From the NCBI GenBank assembly GCA_947073895.1, contig CAMTNN010000012.1, positions 1-18,660 of the forward strand: a stretch of DNA of 18,660 bases. Direction: 5' to 3'. This DNA comes from an uncultured cyanobacterium (lineage in GTDB: Bacteria > Cyanobacteriota > Vampirovibrionia > Gastranaerophilales > Gastranaerophilaceae). The first letter of the stretch is position 1. Every line of letters begins with the position of its first letter. Under the pieces are notes generated by a model that was not told where the DNA came from, searched no databases, and was given only the letters and a program-made list of their open reading frames with translations. Positions 1 to 7,091 of this stretch are shown here, one piece after another. A program made the translations under genes and the position numbers.

Positions 1-1
1 T

Positions 2-193
2 GCCGGTGAGAAAGTAACCGTGCAGATTGCCGGACAAAAGAAAGAGTCTGTAACCGCCTCCAACGGCAAATGGTCTGTCACGCTCGACCCGTTACAGGCA
101 GGAGGTCCTTATGAACTGACCATCGAAGCCTCGCCTGCCACTGAAAAGAAAAGCAAAAAGAAGAAACAGCACTTCCCTGTGCTTCCTGTGAAC
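2..193 (+). CDS. Partial sialate O-acetylesterase-like N-terminal fragment, probably foreign sequence
   Basis: The frame is open from base 2 and reads AGEKVTVQIAGQ, then GKWSVTLDPLQAGGPYELTI. This is the beta-sandwich N-terminal region typical of Bacteroidales sialate 9-O-acetylesterases, secreted enzymes that remove acetyl groups from sialic acids. The catalytic GQSNM segment that normally follows is absent. Instead a lysine-rich stretch runs in frame into a membrane metallophosphoesterase. By hand count GC is about 50% here and falls to about 33% by base 240. The match is by recognition of the family's wording, not by a search. It is best read as a truncated gene joined to unrelated DNA somewhere between about 165 and 215, by assembly error or a real rearrangement. 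The end coordinate is nominal. Confidence 0.55.
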
Positions 194-991
194 ATGAGCA
201 GGAGATGGGGAGTGCTGTTTTTATTTTTGTATTCTTGCTATATTGAGCCAAACAGGCTTATTGTAAGAGAGCTAAATTTAAACATTCCGAATTGGGATAA
301 ATCGTTGAATGGGATGAAAGTTGTGCTTGTCGGGGATTTGCATGTAGGAACAAGAAATGTTCCTTTAAAAAGGGTTGAACGGATTGTTAATCTGGTTAAT
401 AAACAGAATCCTGACATTATTTTACTTTTGGGAGACTTAGATTCTAAGGCTATAGTATATTCTAAAATTCCTTGTTCAGAAGTCTCCAAACAACTGGCAA
501 ATCTACATTCAAATTATGGAACATATGCTATTCGCGGTAATCATGATTATTTCCCATCCGGTATTATTTCACCAATTTATAAAAACGCAAATATTCCGCT
601 GTTGGAAAATGAATCTGCTTATTTTATTTTTAATGATAAAAAGGTGAGGGTTTGCGGAATAGAAGATATCTGGCATGAAAGAGTTCATCCGGAAACAGTT
701 CTAGGGGAGGTTAAAGAGCCTACCATTTTTTTATCGCATAATCCTGATATATTTCCGCAGGTTCCTTCTAAGGTTGCATTAACCGTAAGCGGGCATAACC
801 ATGGCGGAGAAATTTATTTTCCGTTATTAGGCGCACCATTTGTTCCTTCTGCTTACGGTCAAAAATACGTAAAAGGCTATGTTGTAGAAAATGATAAACA
901 CCTTTTTGTAACCTCAGGTATCGCGTGTTTAAGTCATTTTAGACTGTTTAATCCACCGGAAATCGTAGTTTTAAAACTGTATTCTACATAG
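194..991 (+). CDS. Membrane-anchored calcineurin-like metallophosphoesterase (YkuE-type)
   Basis: This is a predicted metal-dependent phosphoesterase of the YkuE/COG1408 type. Counting from the ATG at 194 it has 265 residues, close to the usual family length. A short hydrophobic segment (residues 6-16) is followed by the family-like YIEPNRL and MKVVLVGDLHVG (Asp48, His50). Further metal-ligand motifs are LLLGDLD (Asp81), RGNHDYF (Asn116, His117), SHNPD (His182) and SGHNHGG (His201, His203). The set is complete, so the enzyme looks active; its substrate cannot be told. The open frame continues upstream to base 2, but that part encodes an unrelated esterase fragment, so the true N-terminus is uncertain. 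ATG 194 lacks a clear Shine-Dalgarno, and a GTG at 212 preceded by GGAG is an alternative. Its end overlaps the convergent speB by 8 bases. Confidence 0.8.
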   Translation: MSRRWGVLFLFLYSCYIEPNRLIVRELNLNIPNWDKSLNGMKVVLVGDLHVGTRNVPLKRVERIVNLVNKQNPDIILLLGDLDSKAIVYSKIPCSEVSKQLANLHSNYGTYAIRGNHDYFPSGIISPIYKNANIPLLENESAYFIFNDKKVRVCGIEDIWHERVHPETVLGEVKEPTIFLSHNPDIFPQVPSKVALTVSGHNHGGEIYFPLLGAPFVPSAYGQKYVKGYVVENDKHLFVTSGIACLSHFRLFNPPEIVVLKLYST

Positions 992-1820
992 CCATTAATA
1001 ATTCTCTAATCACTTTTGTTGCAACAGCTGTAGAAGCGCCGGATGTATCATAATCAGGTGCAAGTTCAACAACATCAGCTCCAATAATATTGAAGTTAGA
1101 AAGATATTTGAACCAGCCAACTAATTCGTTAAAATTAAGTCCGCCGACTTCCGGTGTACCTGTCCCCGGCATGATAGCTGTGTCTAAAACATCCAAATCA
1201 ACTGTTACAAAAATATTTTTGTTTTTAAAGCAATCAAGTTCTGAATGTTCATGAATTAGAGTTCCATGTTTTTTCATTAATTCAAATTCTTCTTTCATTC
1301 CTGAGCGGATTCCAATTTGTTTAAGGTTTTCAAATCCTACGATTTCTGCAGAATGTCGAATTACTGCTGAGTGAGAAAGCGGTTCCCCTATATATTCTTC
1401 TCTTAAATCAGTATGAGCATCAAAGTGTACGATTGCTAAATCTTTGTAAAACTCGGACACAGCTTTGATTTCAGGTAATGTTACGAGGTGTTCTCCTCCG
1501 ATTCCGAATACTCTTTTGCCGTCTTTATAAATATCTCTAACGTTTTGTTCAATTACATCAAGTGATTTTTGAGTGTTTCCTAGCGGAAATTCTAAATCGC
1601 CTGCATCATGGAAGTTACAGTCTTCAAGATGTTTATCGAAATAAGGAGAATACTCTTCCAATCCCCAGCTTGCAAGTCTTATTTGTTCAGGTGCAAATCT
1701 GGAACCTGGTCTGTATGAAACAGTTCCGTCGAACGGAAGTCCTAACATAACTATATTAGAAGATTCATAATCTTCATTTTGTCCCATCCAATTTCTATCT
1801 AAAAACGGTCCTCTAAGCAT
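984..1820 (-). CDS. speB: Agmatinase/arginase-family ureohydrolase
   Basis: This is a cytoplasmic binuclear manganese ureohydrolase, most like agmatinase (agmatine to putrescine plus urea). All metal motifs are present in the 278 residues: GGEH (His111), FDAHTD (Asp134, His136, Asp138), SH at 149-150 and DLDVLD (Asp208, Asp210), followed by PGTGTPE (218-224) and a conserved Glu252 in VVELAP. Agmatinase, rather than arginase, is favoured by the GTGTPE wording and length, but guanidinobutyrase or another relative cannot be excluded. The start is supported by an AAGGAG about 7 bases upstream of the ATG (1827-1832 on the minus strand). It is divergent from glgP across a 247-base region and converges on the phosphoesterase, with the two stop codons overlapping. 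No other polyamine gene is in the window. Confidence 0.88.
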   Translation of the reverse strand: MLRGPFLDRNWMGQNEDYESSNIVMLGLPFDGTVSYRPGSRFAPEQIRLASWGLEEYSPYFDKHLEDCNFHDAGDLEFPLGNTQKSLDVIEQNVRDIYKDGKRVFGIGGEHLVTLPEIKAVSEFYKDLAIVHFDAHTDLREEYIGEPLSHSAVIRHSAEIVGFENLKQIGIRSGMKEEFELMKKHGTLIHEHSELDCFKNKNIFVTVDLDVLDTAIMPGTGTPEVGGLNFNELVGWFKYLSNFNIIGADVVELAPDYDTSGASTAVATKVIRELLMAM

Positions 1821-1860
1821 AATTTTCTCCTTTTTATAAATTTTATCATAAATATTTCTA

Positions 1861-1866
1861 ATTATA
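1861..1866 (-). promoter_or_regulatory. Candidate -10 box of speB
   Basis: The minus strand reads TATAAT here, 41 bases before the speB ATG, which would give a leader of about 35 bases containing the speB ribosome binding site. No convincing -35 hexamer is seen at 16-18 bases. The upstream copy of the TTTAGGATTAG repeat lies just behind it, where a -35 region would be. The whole region is AT-rich, so chance matches are common. Confidence 0.35.
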
Positions 1867-1878
1867 AATAACTAATAC

Positions 1879-1982
1879 TTTAGGATTAGTTTGTAACAAA
1901 ACTTAACAATTTGAAAAATGTTGTTATTACTGAGTTTTATAAATTTATCTAGTTTTTTAGGATTAGAAAATTTTACAAAACT
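1879..1982. repeat. Pair of imperfect direct repeats between speB and glgP
   Basis: TTTAGGATTAG occurs at 1879-1889 and again at 1956-1966, each followed by ACAAAACT (1896-1903 and 1975-1982) after 6 and 8 bases. The copies start 77 bases apart. The second ends two bases before the -35 hexamer of the glgP promoter, and the first lies behind the putative speB -10. The placement suggests regulator binding sites controlling one or both divergent genes, but this is inference. Confidence 0.5.
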
Positions 1983-1983
1983 A

Positions 1984-2012
1984 TTGCTTAAATGTTATTT
2001 TGTTGGTATAAG
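1984..2012 (+). promoter_or_regulatory. Promoter of glgP
   Basis: A TTGCTT at 1984-1989 and a TATAAG at 2007-2012 are separated by 17 bases, a good sigma-70-type arrangement. Transcription would start near 2019, giving a leader of about 49 bases with a small hairpin at its 5' end. The upstream repeat ends directly before the -35 box. Confidence 0.6.
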
Positions 2013-2019
2013 TTAGAGT

Positions 2020-2034
2020 GGACTTTATTAGTCC
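2020..2034 (+). other. Hairpin at the predicted 5' end of the glgP mRNA
   Basis: GGACT (2020-2024) and AGTCC (2030-2034) can pair around a TTATT loop, right at the predicted transcription start. Such 5'-terminal hairpins can protect an mRNA from decay, but the stem is only five pairs, and an operator role or chance is equally possible. Confidence 0.3.
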
Positions 2035-2067
2035 TTTAGTAGTACACATTAAAAAAGGTTGAAAATT

Positions 2068-3759
2068 ATGACATTACCAAACGTAGCTTATTTCTCAATG
2101 GAAATAGCAATGGATCAATCACTTAAAACTTATTCAGGTGGTTTAGGATTTTTGGCAGGTTCTCACATGTTATCTGCCGGTTATTTACAAATGCCAATGG
2201 TTGGTGTAACTATGTTATGGTCTTATGGTTATTATGACCAGAGAATTGACCACTCAGGCAACGTAGAAGTAGCTTATATTAGAAAATATTATGATTATTT
2301 AACTGACACAGGTATCGTAGTTGATGTTGATACTTTTGGTGAAAAAGTTAAAGTTAAAGCTTTCAGAGTTGAACCTGAATTATTCGGCACTTGCCCTGTA
2401 TATCTTCTTACAACAGACGTTGAAGGTAACAGTGACTGGGCTAAGAGCATTTCTCACAAACTTTATGACGGAAATGAAAAAATCAGAATCGCTCAAGAAG
2501 CAATCCTTGGTATCGCAGGTATTAGAGTTCTTCAAGCAGCTGGTTACAACTTTGATGTTGTACACATGAACGAAGGTCACGCTCTTCCAGCAGCATTTGA
2601 ATTATTAAGACAATACAACGGTAACTTGAACGAAGTTAAGAGAAAGACTGTATTCACAACTCACACTCCTGTTGCAGCAGGTAACGAAGTTCACTGGGTT
2701 GATACACTTCTTGAAGGCGGATTCTTCGCAGGTGCATCACGTGAAACAGCTATTCAGTTGGGTGGAGAAAACTTCTCATTAACAGTTGCAGCATTAAGAA
2801 TGTCAAGAATTGCAAACGCAGTTTCTCAGCTTCACGGTCTTGTAGCTAACAAAATGTGGGAATGGGTTGAAGGCAGATGCCCAATAAGAGCTATCACCAA
2901 CGCTGTAAACCTTCACTACTGGCAAGATAAGAGAATGAATGGCGACAAATCATTCGATGAACTTCTTGCAACAAAACGTGAAATGAAAGAAGAATTATTC
3001 AAATACGTTGCTAACGTAGCTGGTAAGAGATTTAACCCTGATGTATTAACAATCACCTGGGCAAGAAGATTTGCTGACTACAAACGTGCTTGGTTAATCT
3101 TGATGGATAAAGACAGAATCAACAAATTGTTAGACGAAAACAAAATCCAAATCATCTTTGCCGGTAAATTCCACCCGGATGATGTTATGGGTAAAGAAAT
3201 GTTTAACAAATTGTTGAACAGATCTCACTCATTGAAGAATGTTGTTGTTCTTCCTGGATATGAATTACAATTATCTGGTATGCTAAAACGCGGTACTGAT
3301 ATCTGGTTGAATACTCCGCTTCGTCCATTCGAAGCTTCAGGTACTTCTGGTATGTCAGCTAACGCTAACGGTGCTCTTCACTTATCAACATTTGACGGTT
3401 GGACAGTAGAAGGTACATTCCCTGGAATCAACGGTTACACTGTTGAATACCCTGAATTAGATGATGATATGCCATGGGAAGAAAGACACTGGAAAGATCA
3501 CGAATGTGTAATGGATATTATCGAAAATCAAATCATTCCTACTTACTATAACAATAAACAGGAATGGGCTAGATTGATGAGACAAGCAATCAGAACTGCA
3601 GAAGCTTACTTCAACTCTGACAGAATGGTAGTTGAATACTACAACAGATTGTACAAGCCAATTGCTCACGATGATTGCTCAGCTGGTGAAAAGAAGAAAG
3701 AATTAAACATTTCTGAAACACCTACATTTGATGCTTGGACTTATTCAAATATCAAATAA
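2068..3759 (+). CDS. glgP: Short GT35 alpha-glucan phosphorylase-like protein lacking the PLP lysine
   Basis: The 563-residue protein matches the short bacterial alpha-glucan phosphorylases (TIGR02094 type), which release glucose 1-phosphate from glycogen or maltodextrins. Visible landmarks are YFSMEI (8-13), YSGGLGFLAG (22-31), HMNEGH (166-171), FTTHTPV (about 206-212), ITNAV (276-280), WARRFADYKR (331-340), FAGKFHP (364-370) and FEASGTSGMS (421-430). In the family the last motif normally ends in a lysine that binds pyridoxal phosphate; here it is Ser430 (codon TCA at 3355-3357), so phosphorolysis is in doubt. The cofactor-phosphate contacts (Arg334, Lys339) and the glycine loop remain. ATG 2068 is chosen because AAGG lies 9 bases upstream; the in-frame TTG at 2059 is too close to it. 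C-ending codons are frequent, unlike the neighbours, suggesting very high expression. The gene is monocistronic, with its own promoter and terminator. Confidence 0.85.
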   Translation: MTLPNVAYFSMEIAMDQSLKTYSGGLGFLAGSHMLSAGYLQMPMVGVTMLWSYGYYDQRIDHSGNVEVAYIRKYYDYLTDTGIVVDVDTFGEKVKVKAFRVEPELFGTCPVYLLTTDVEGNSDWAKSISHKLYDGNEKIRIAQEAILGIAGIRVLQAAGYNFDVVHMNEGHALPAAFELLRQYNGNLNEVKRKTVFTTHTPVAAGNEVHWVDTLLEGGFFAGASRETAIQLGGENFSLTVAALRMSRIANAVSQLHGLVANKMWEWVEGRCPIRAITNAVNLHYWQDKRMNGDKSFDELLATKREMKEELFKYVANVAGKRFNPDVLTITWARRFADYKRAWLILMDKDRINKLLDENKIQIIFAGKFHPDDVMGKEMFNKLLNRSHSLKNVVVLPGYELQLSGMLKRGTDIWLNTPLRPFEASGTSGMSANANGALHLSTFDGWTVEGTFPGINGYTVEYPELDDDMPWEERHWKDHECVMDIIENQIIPTYYNNKQEWARLMRQAIRTAEAYFNSDRMVVEYYNRLYKPIAHDDCSAGEKKKELNISETPTFDAWTYSNIK

Positions 3760-3772
3760 GAGATAATTAAAA

Positions 3773-3804
3773 GGGGCGAAGCCGAAGGCTTCGCCCCTTT
3801 TTTT
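3773..3804. terminator. Strong intrinsic terminator between glgP and tcdA
   Basis: An 11-base perfect stem (3773-3783 with 3787-3797) closes a GAA loop and is followed by seven T on the plus strand. Four A precede it, so the minus strand also has a short U run. It probably serves both convergent genes, but is stronger for glgP. Confidence 0.92.
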
Positions 3805-4486
3805 ATTTAATTAAATCTTTTATAACTTCACCTGCAATAATTAATCCAACAACAGACGGTACAAATGCAATACTTGCGGGTAATCTTTGTCCCTCGTGTT
3901 TAATCGGCATTTCTTGGGAATAAACAACTTTAAGTTTTTTTACTCCTCGTCTTTTTAGTTCTTGCCTCATTACTTTTGCTAGTGGACAAACTGAAGTTTT
4001 ATAGATATCGGCTACCTCAAATCTTTCGGGTGACAACTTATTTCCTGCTCCCATTGAGGAAATTATTGGTACTCCTGCTTTTTGAGCTTGCATTACTAAT
4101 TCGATTTTTCCTGAGACAGTATCAATGGCATCTACAACGTAGTCATATTGGGTAAAATCAAAATTGCTTGCTGTTTCAGGGGTGTAAAAAGTTTTATAAA
4201 TATTTACTTTTGCATTTGGATTTATATCTAAAATTCTATCGCGTGCAACATCAACTTTAAATTTTCCTACAGTTGAATGCAGTGCAATAATTTGACGATT
4301 AATATTTGTTAAATTTACAGTGTCATTATCAATCAAATCGAGAGTTCCAATTCCGGTTCGGGCAAGTGCTTCTACCGTATAGCCGCCTACTCCGCCCACT
4401 CCAAATACTGCAACTCTTTTTTGAGAGAGTATATTTACTCCCTCTTCGCTGATTAACATTGATGTTCGTGCAAACTGTTCCTGCAT
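3803..4486 (-). CDS. tcdA: tRNA threonylcarbamoyladenosine dehydratase (TcdA/CsdL, ThiF fold)
   Basis: TcdA is an E1-like enzyme that uses ATP to cyclise the t6A base at position 37 of ANN-decoding tRNAs. The 227-residue protein shows the nucleotide loop GVGGVGG (29-35), LIDNDTVNLTNINRQ (51-65, with Arg64), the DAIDT metal/nucleotide segment (119-123), SSMGAGNK (143-150) and a conserved Cys167 in SVCPLAK. It is shorter at the C-terminus than E. coli TcdA, ending after the VGLIIAGEVIKDLIK helix, as many relatives do. The upstream sequence has no clear Shine-Dalgarno; the chosen ATG gives the normal family N-terminus. It stands alone between a shared terminator and a divergent orphan gene. Other ThiF-like E1 enzymes (ThiF, MoeB) are less likely because of the SSMGAGNKLSP wording. 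Confidence 0.88.
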   Translation of the reverse strand: MQEQFARTSMLISEEGVNILSQKRVAVFGVGGVGGYTVEALARTGIGTLDLIDNDTVNLTNINRQIIALHSTVGKFKVDVARDRILDINPNAKVNIYKTFYTPETASNFDFTQYDYVVDAIDTVSGKIELVMQAQKAGVPIISSMGAGNKLSPERFEVADIYKTSVCPLAKVMRQELKRRGVKKLKVVYSQEMPIKHEGQRLPASIAFVPSVVGLIIAGEVIKDLIK

Positions 4487-4492
4487 ATTACA

Positions 4493-4521
4493 TTTACTTT
4501 AGCATAAATAAATGTTAATAT
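4493..4521 (+). promoter_or_regulatory. Candidate promoter of the 4540 gene
   Basis: TTTACT (4493-4498) and TAATAT (4516-4521) are 17 bases apart, about 20 bases before the ATG at 4540. The match is moderate in very AT-rich sequence, and it lies in the gap divergent from tcdA, where some promoter is required. Confidence 0.35.
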
Positions 4522-4539
4522 GAATCTTCGGAGGGGTAT

Positions 4540-5304
4540 ATGAATTTATATGAATTAATAATGAGTGATACTATTTATTATCTTTTAACAATCTTAATTA
4601 TAACTCTATTAGCATTACCGCTTTATATTATGTCTTGTATTTTTCTTTTTAAAACAAAACAAAAAGCGTGGTTGATTGGTATTTTACTTGCTAGTCTAAT
4701 GTTATATCAATGTATACCTTGGTTTCTTGAGGGTAAGGCATATAATCATAATAAAATTGATTATATAGACTTAGCGGCTAAATTTGCATTATTTCCTATG
4801 CAAAAAGGTTATATTTATCAACGAGGGGGAACTCTTTTATGTTTATATAATTTACCACAAGAAATAAAATATCTTGAAAAAGCACATGGATACTTAGGTT
4901 TTGATGAGCCTACCAATACGTTACTAATTGAGTCTATTTTAGCATATTATAATTATGGTGATTTTGATAAAGTCATAGAAATTGGTAAAAATACTAATGC
5001 TAGTTATTTTGTTATGGCTTCTTATATAATGAAAAATGATTTTGAAAATGCACTTTTGATTGTTGATAAAGACTTAGAGCAAAATAAAAAAAAGACTTGG
5101 CTTTGCGTTTATAAAGCTAATATTTTACTCAACTTAAATCGAGAAGAAGAAGCTTTGTTATACTATAATCAAGCTGTAAATTCTGCTAATGGTAACAAAG
5201 CTTTAATAAAAAATCTAACTGAATATTACAAGAATAAAAACTATGTAAAAGATAAATGGGAAAAACAAAGAATCAAATATCTTCAAAAGGGCGGAGTTCT
5301 CTAA
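4540..5304 (+). CDS. Hypothetical membrane protein with TPR-like helical domain
   Basis: I do not recognise a named family. The 254-residue protein begins with two hydrophobic helices (about residues 12-37 and 43-61), followed by a helical region rich in Tyr, Leu, Asn and Lys. Its last half reads like tetratricopeptide repeats: ILAYYNYGDFDKVIEIGKN, then IMKNDFENALLIVDKDLEQ, then ANILLNLNREEEALLYYNQA, each a pair of helices with the usual A/Y/L pattern. This suggests a membrane-tethered scaffold whose TPR domain binds a partner. GGAGGGG (4530-4536) sits just before the ATG and supports the start. Codons are strongly A/T-ending, the opposite of glgP, so expression is probably low. A strong promoter for yebC begins right after it, so it is probably monocistronic. 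Confidence 0.75.
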   Translation: MNLYELIMSDTIYYLLTILIITLLALPLYIMSCIFLFKTKQKAWLIGILLASLMLYQCIPWFLEGKAYNHNKIDYIDLAAKFALFPMQKGYIYQRGGTLLCLYNLPQEIKYLEKAHGYLGFDEPTNTLLIESILAYYNYGDFDKVIEIGKNTNASYFVMASYIMKNDFENALLIVDKDLEQNKKKTWLCVYKANILLNLNREEEALLYYNQAVNSANGNKALIKNLTEYYKNKNYVKDKWEKQRIKYLQKGGVL

Positions 5305-5312
5305 ACTTTTTC

Positions 5313-5341
5313 TTGCCAATAAAAAAAGTTTCTTGTATTAT
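5313..5341 (+). promoter_or_regulatory. Promoter of the yebC-ybaB-recR operon
   Basis: TTGCCA (5313-5318) and TATTAT (5336-5341) are separated by exactly 17 bases, and each differs from consensus at one position. Transcription would begin near 5348, leaving a leader of roughly 24 bases that contains the AAAAGAGG ribosome binding site (5356-5363). Confidence 0.65.
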
Positions 5342-5371
5342 TGATAAGCAGGGATAAAAGAGGTATTAAAT

Positions 5372-6124
5372 ATGAGTGGACACTCAAAATGGTCAACGAT
5401 TAAACATAAAAAAGCAAAAACAGATTCGCTTCGTGCGGCTGAGTTTCAGAAGTTTTCGAGAGAACTTATTGTTGCGGCAAAATTAGGCGGTGGTGATCCT
5501 GCGGGTAACTTCCGTTTAAGAACGGCTATTGAAAAAGCGAAAGCTGCAGGACTTCCAAATGACAATATCAAACGCGCTATTGAAAAAGGCTGCGGAGCCG
5601 GAAGTAACGAAAACTATGAAGAAATGATTTACGAAGGTTACGCTGCAGGCGGTGTTGCTGTTGTTATTGAAGCTATGACTGATAATAAGAACAGAACCGC
5701 AGGTGATGTAAGAAGTTATTTCACTAAATTCAATGGTAACCTTGGCGAAACAGGCTGTGTTGGCTGGATGTTTGATAAAAAAGGCTGTATAACTTTTGAA
5801 GCTGAATCAGTTGATTTTGAAGCATTGTTTGAAGCAGCAATTAATCTTGATGCTGAAGATATTATTGAAGAAGAAGACGAATACAAAGTTTATACAGCAT
5901 TTGAAAATCTTCAATCTGTAACAGAAGGGCTTGAAGCAGCAGGTTTTAAATCAGTAACAGCTGAGTTTACAAGAGTTCCTCAGAACACAATTGAAGTAAC
6001 TGATGAAAAAACAGCGCAAAATATAATGCGTTTGTTGGGTAAATTGGAAGAACATGATGATGTTCAAAATGTTTACGCAAATTTTGATATTGATGACGAA
6101 CTAATGGAAAAACTAGACGTATAA
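5372..6124 (+). CDS. yebC: YebC/PmpR-TACO1 family protein
   Basis: The family has long been annotated as a DNA-binding transcriptional regulator; related mitochondrial TACO1 and recent bacterial work point instead to a role in translation, helping ribosomes through difficult sequences. The 250-residue length and wording are standard: MSGHSKWSTIKHKKAKTD at the N-terminus, the helical domain with GGGDPAGNFRLR (39-50) and GLPNDNIKRAIEKG (60-73), then YEGYAAGG, DNKNRTA and GCVGWMFDKKG. The acidic C-terminal half ends in ANFDIDDELMEKL. AAAAGAGG lies 8 bases before the ATG. It is the first gene of a run with ybaB and recR; the 21-base gap to ybaB suggests co-transcription. Nothing unusual is seen apart from fewer A/T-ending codons than the orphan upstream. 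Confidence 0.93.
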   Translation: MSGHSKWSTIKHKKAKTDSLRAAEFQKFSRELIVAAKLGGGDPAGNFRLRTAIEKAKAAGLPNDNIKRAIEKGCGAGSNENYEEMIYEGYAAGGVAVVIEAMTDNKNRTAGDVRSYFTKFNGNLGETGCVGWMFDKKGCITFEAESVDFEALFEAAINLDAEDIIEEEDEYKVYTAFENLQSVTEGLEAAGFKSVTAEFTRVPQNTIEVTDEKTAQNIMRLLGKLEEHDDVQNVYANFDIDDELMEKLDV

Positions 6125-6145
6125 GTATATAGGGAGGATTTCATT

Positions 6146-6484
6146 ATGATGAACATGATGAATATGATGAAACAAGCACAAAACATTCAAAAAAAATTAA
6201 TGGAAGCTCAAAATGACCTTTCAAACATGAGTATATCAGGTGAAGCAGGTAATGGTTCAGTTAGCGTAACTTGTGACGGTAAAGGTATCTTCAAATCAAT
6301 CAAGCTTTCTGCAGAAGCTATCAATCCGGAAAATCCTTCTGCTGTATCAGCTGATGATATTGAAATGTTAGAAGATTTAATTGCTTCTGCAATGAAGGTT
6401 GCTACTGATAAATCTAAATCAGAATTAGAATCAAAAATGAAATCAGTAACCGGTGGAGTAAACATCCCTGGATTGACTTTATAA
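6146..6484 (+). CDS. ybaB: YbaB/EbfC family nucleoid-associated protein
   Basis: YbaB proteins are small dimeric DNA-binding proteins associated with the nucleoid and usually encoded next to recR. The 112 residues have the expected layout: a Met-rich N-terminal helix (MMNMMNMMKQAQNIQKKLME), a glycine-containing beta section (SISGEAGNGSVSVTCDGKG, 29-47) with IKLSAEAINPE, then two helices and a glycine/proline end (GGVNIPGL). AGGGAGG (6131-6137) is 8 bases from the first ATG, which favours it over the later in-frame ATGs of the repeated MMN start. It is 8 bases upstream of recR, so the two are almost certainly co-transcribed and perhaps translationally coupled. dnaX, the common third partner, is not here; yebC takes its place. 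Confidence 0.92.
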   Translation: MMNMMNMMKQAQNIQKKLMEAQNDLSNMSISGEAGNGSVSVTCDGKGIFKSIKLSAEAINPENPSAVSADDIEMLEDLIASAMKVATDKSKSELESKMKSVTGGVNIPGLTL

Positions 6485-6492
6485 GGTAAAAA

Positions 6493-7089
6493 ATGATTTA
6501 TCCAAAATCTATTGCTTCATTAATAGAACAATTTCAAAAGTTTCCATCCGTTGGCCCTAAATCGGCTCAACGGATGGCTTTTCAAGTGTTAAAAATGCCT
6601 GTTAGTGAAGTTGAAAAATTTGCGAATGCTATTTTGGAAGCAAAACGAAGTGCAAAAACTTGTGAAGTGTGTTTTAATATATCAACTACCAGTCCTTGTG
6701 AAATTTGTGAATCACGCAATCGCAATCGTTCGGTTATTTGTGTTGTAGCTGAAACAAAAGACTTAATTGCAATCGAAAAAACCAACGAATATAAGGGGCT
6801 CTATCACGTTTTGCAGGGTTTAATATCACCTATGGATGGTATTGGTGCTGAGGATATCAGAATAAAAGAATTACTTACAAGATTAACAGCGGAAGAGGTT
6901 CAGGAAGTGATTTTAGCCTTATCTCCATCTGTTGAGGGTGAAGCAACAAGTCTTTATTTAACAAAACTTATTAAACCTTTTGGTATAAAGATATCAAGAA
7001 TTGCATTCGGGCTTCCTGTAGGGGCAGATTTGGAGTATGCTGATGAAGTTACTCTTGCAAGAGCAATAGAGGGACGTCGCGAACTCTAA
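6493..7089 (+). CDS. recR: Recombination mediator protein RecR
   Basis: RecR works with RecO/RecF to load RecA at gaps in single-stranded DNA. The 198 residues show the helix-hairpin-helix ([14 protein letters not shown], 17-30), a four-cysteine zinc site (Cys57, Cys60, Cys69, Cys72) and a Toprim domain opening with VICVVAE (81-87). The domain continues to [11 protein letters not shown] (143-153) and closes with the C-terminal [19 protein letters not shown]. The Toprim segment that usually reads NPxxEGEAT begins SPS here, a conservative-looking change of one normally constant Asn. AAGG sits 6 bases before the ATG. It follows ybaB by 8 bases and precedes a membrane orphan by 2 bases, so the four-gene operon probably reads through. 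Confidence 0.95.
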   Translation: MIYPKSIASLIEQFQKFPSVGPKSAQRMAFQVLKMPVSEVEKFANAILEAKRSAKTCEVCFNISTTSPCEICESRNRNRSVICVVAETKDLIAIEKTNEYKGLYHVLQGLISPMDGIGAEDIRIKELLTRLTAEEVQEVILALSPSVEGEATSLYLTKLIKPFGIKISRIAFGLPVGADLEYADEVTLARAIEGRREL

Positions 7090-7091
7090 TC

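Noticed and set aside
20..991. A single 323-codon fused esterase-phosphoesterase gene starting at ATG 20
   Set aside because: The first part is a mid-domain piece of another family with different GC content, and the start has no ribosome binding site; the two parts are treated separately.
2059..2067. TTG at 2059 as the glgP start
   Set aside because: It directly follows AAGG, too close for initiation, while ATG 2068 is 9 bases away and gives the normal family N-terminus.
5304..5330. AACTTTTT/AAAAAGTT inverted repeat as a terminator of the 4540 gene
   Set aside because: The stem is almost only A-T pairs with an 11-base loop, and it overlaps a much better match to the yebC promoter.
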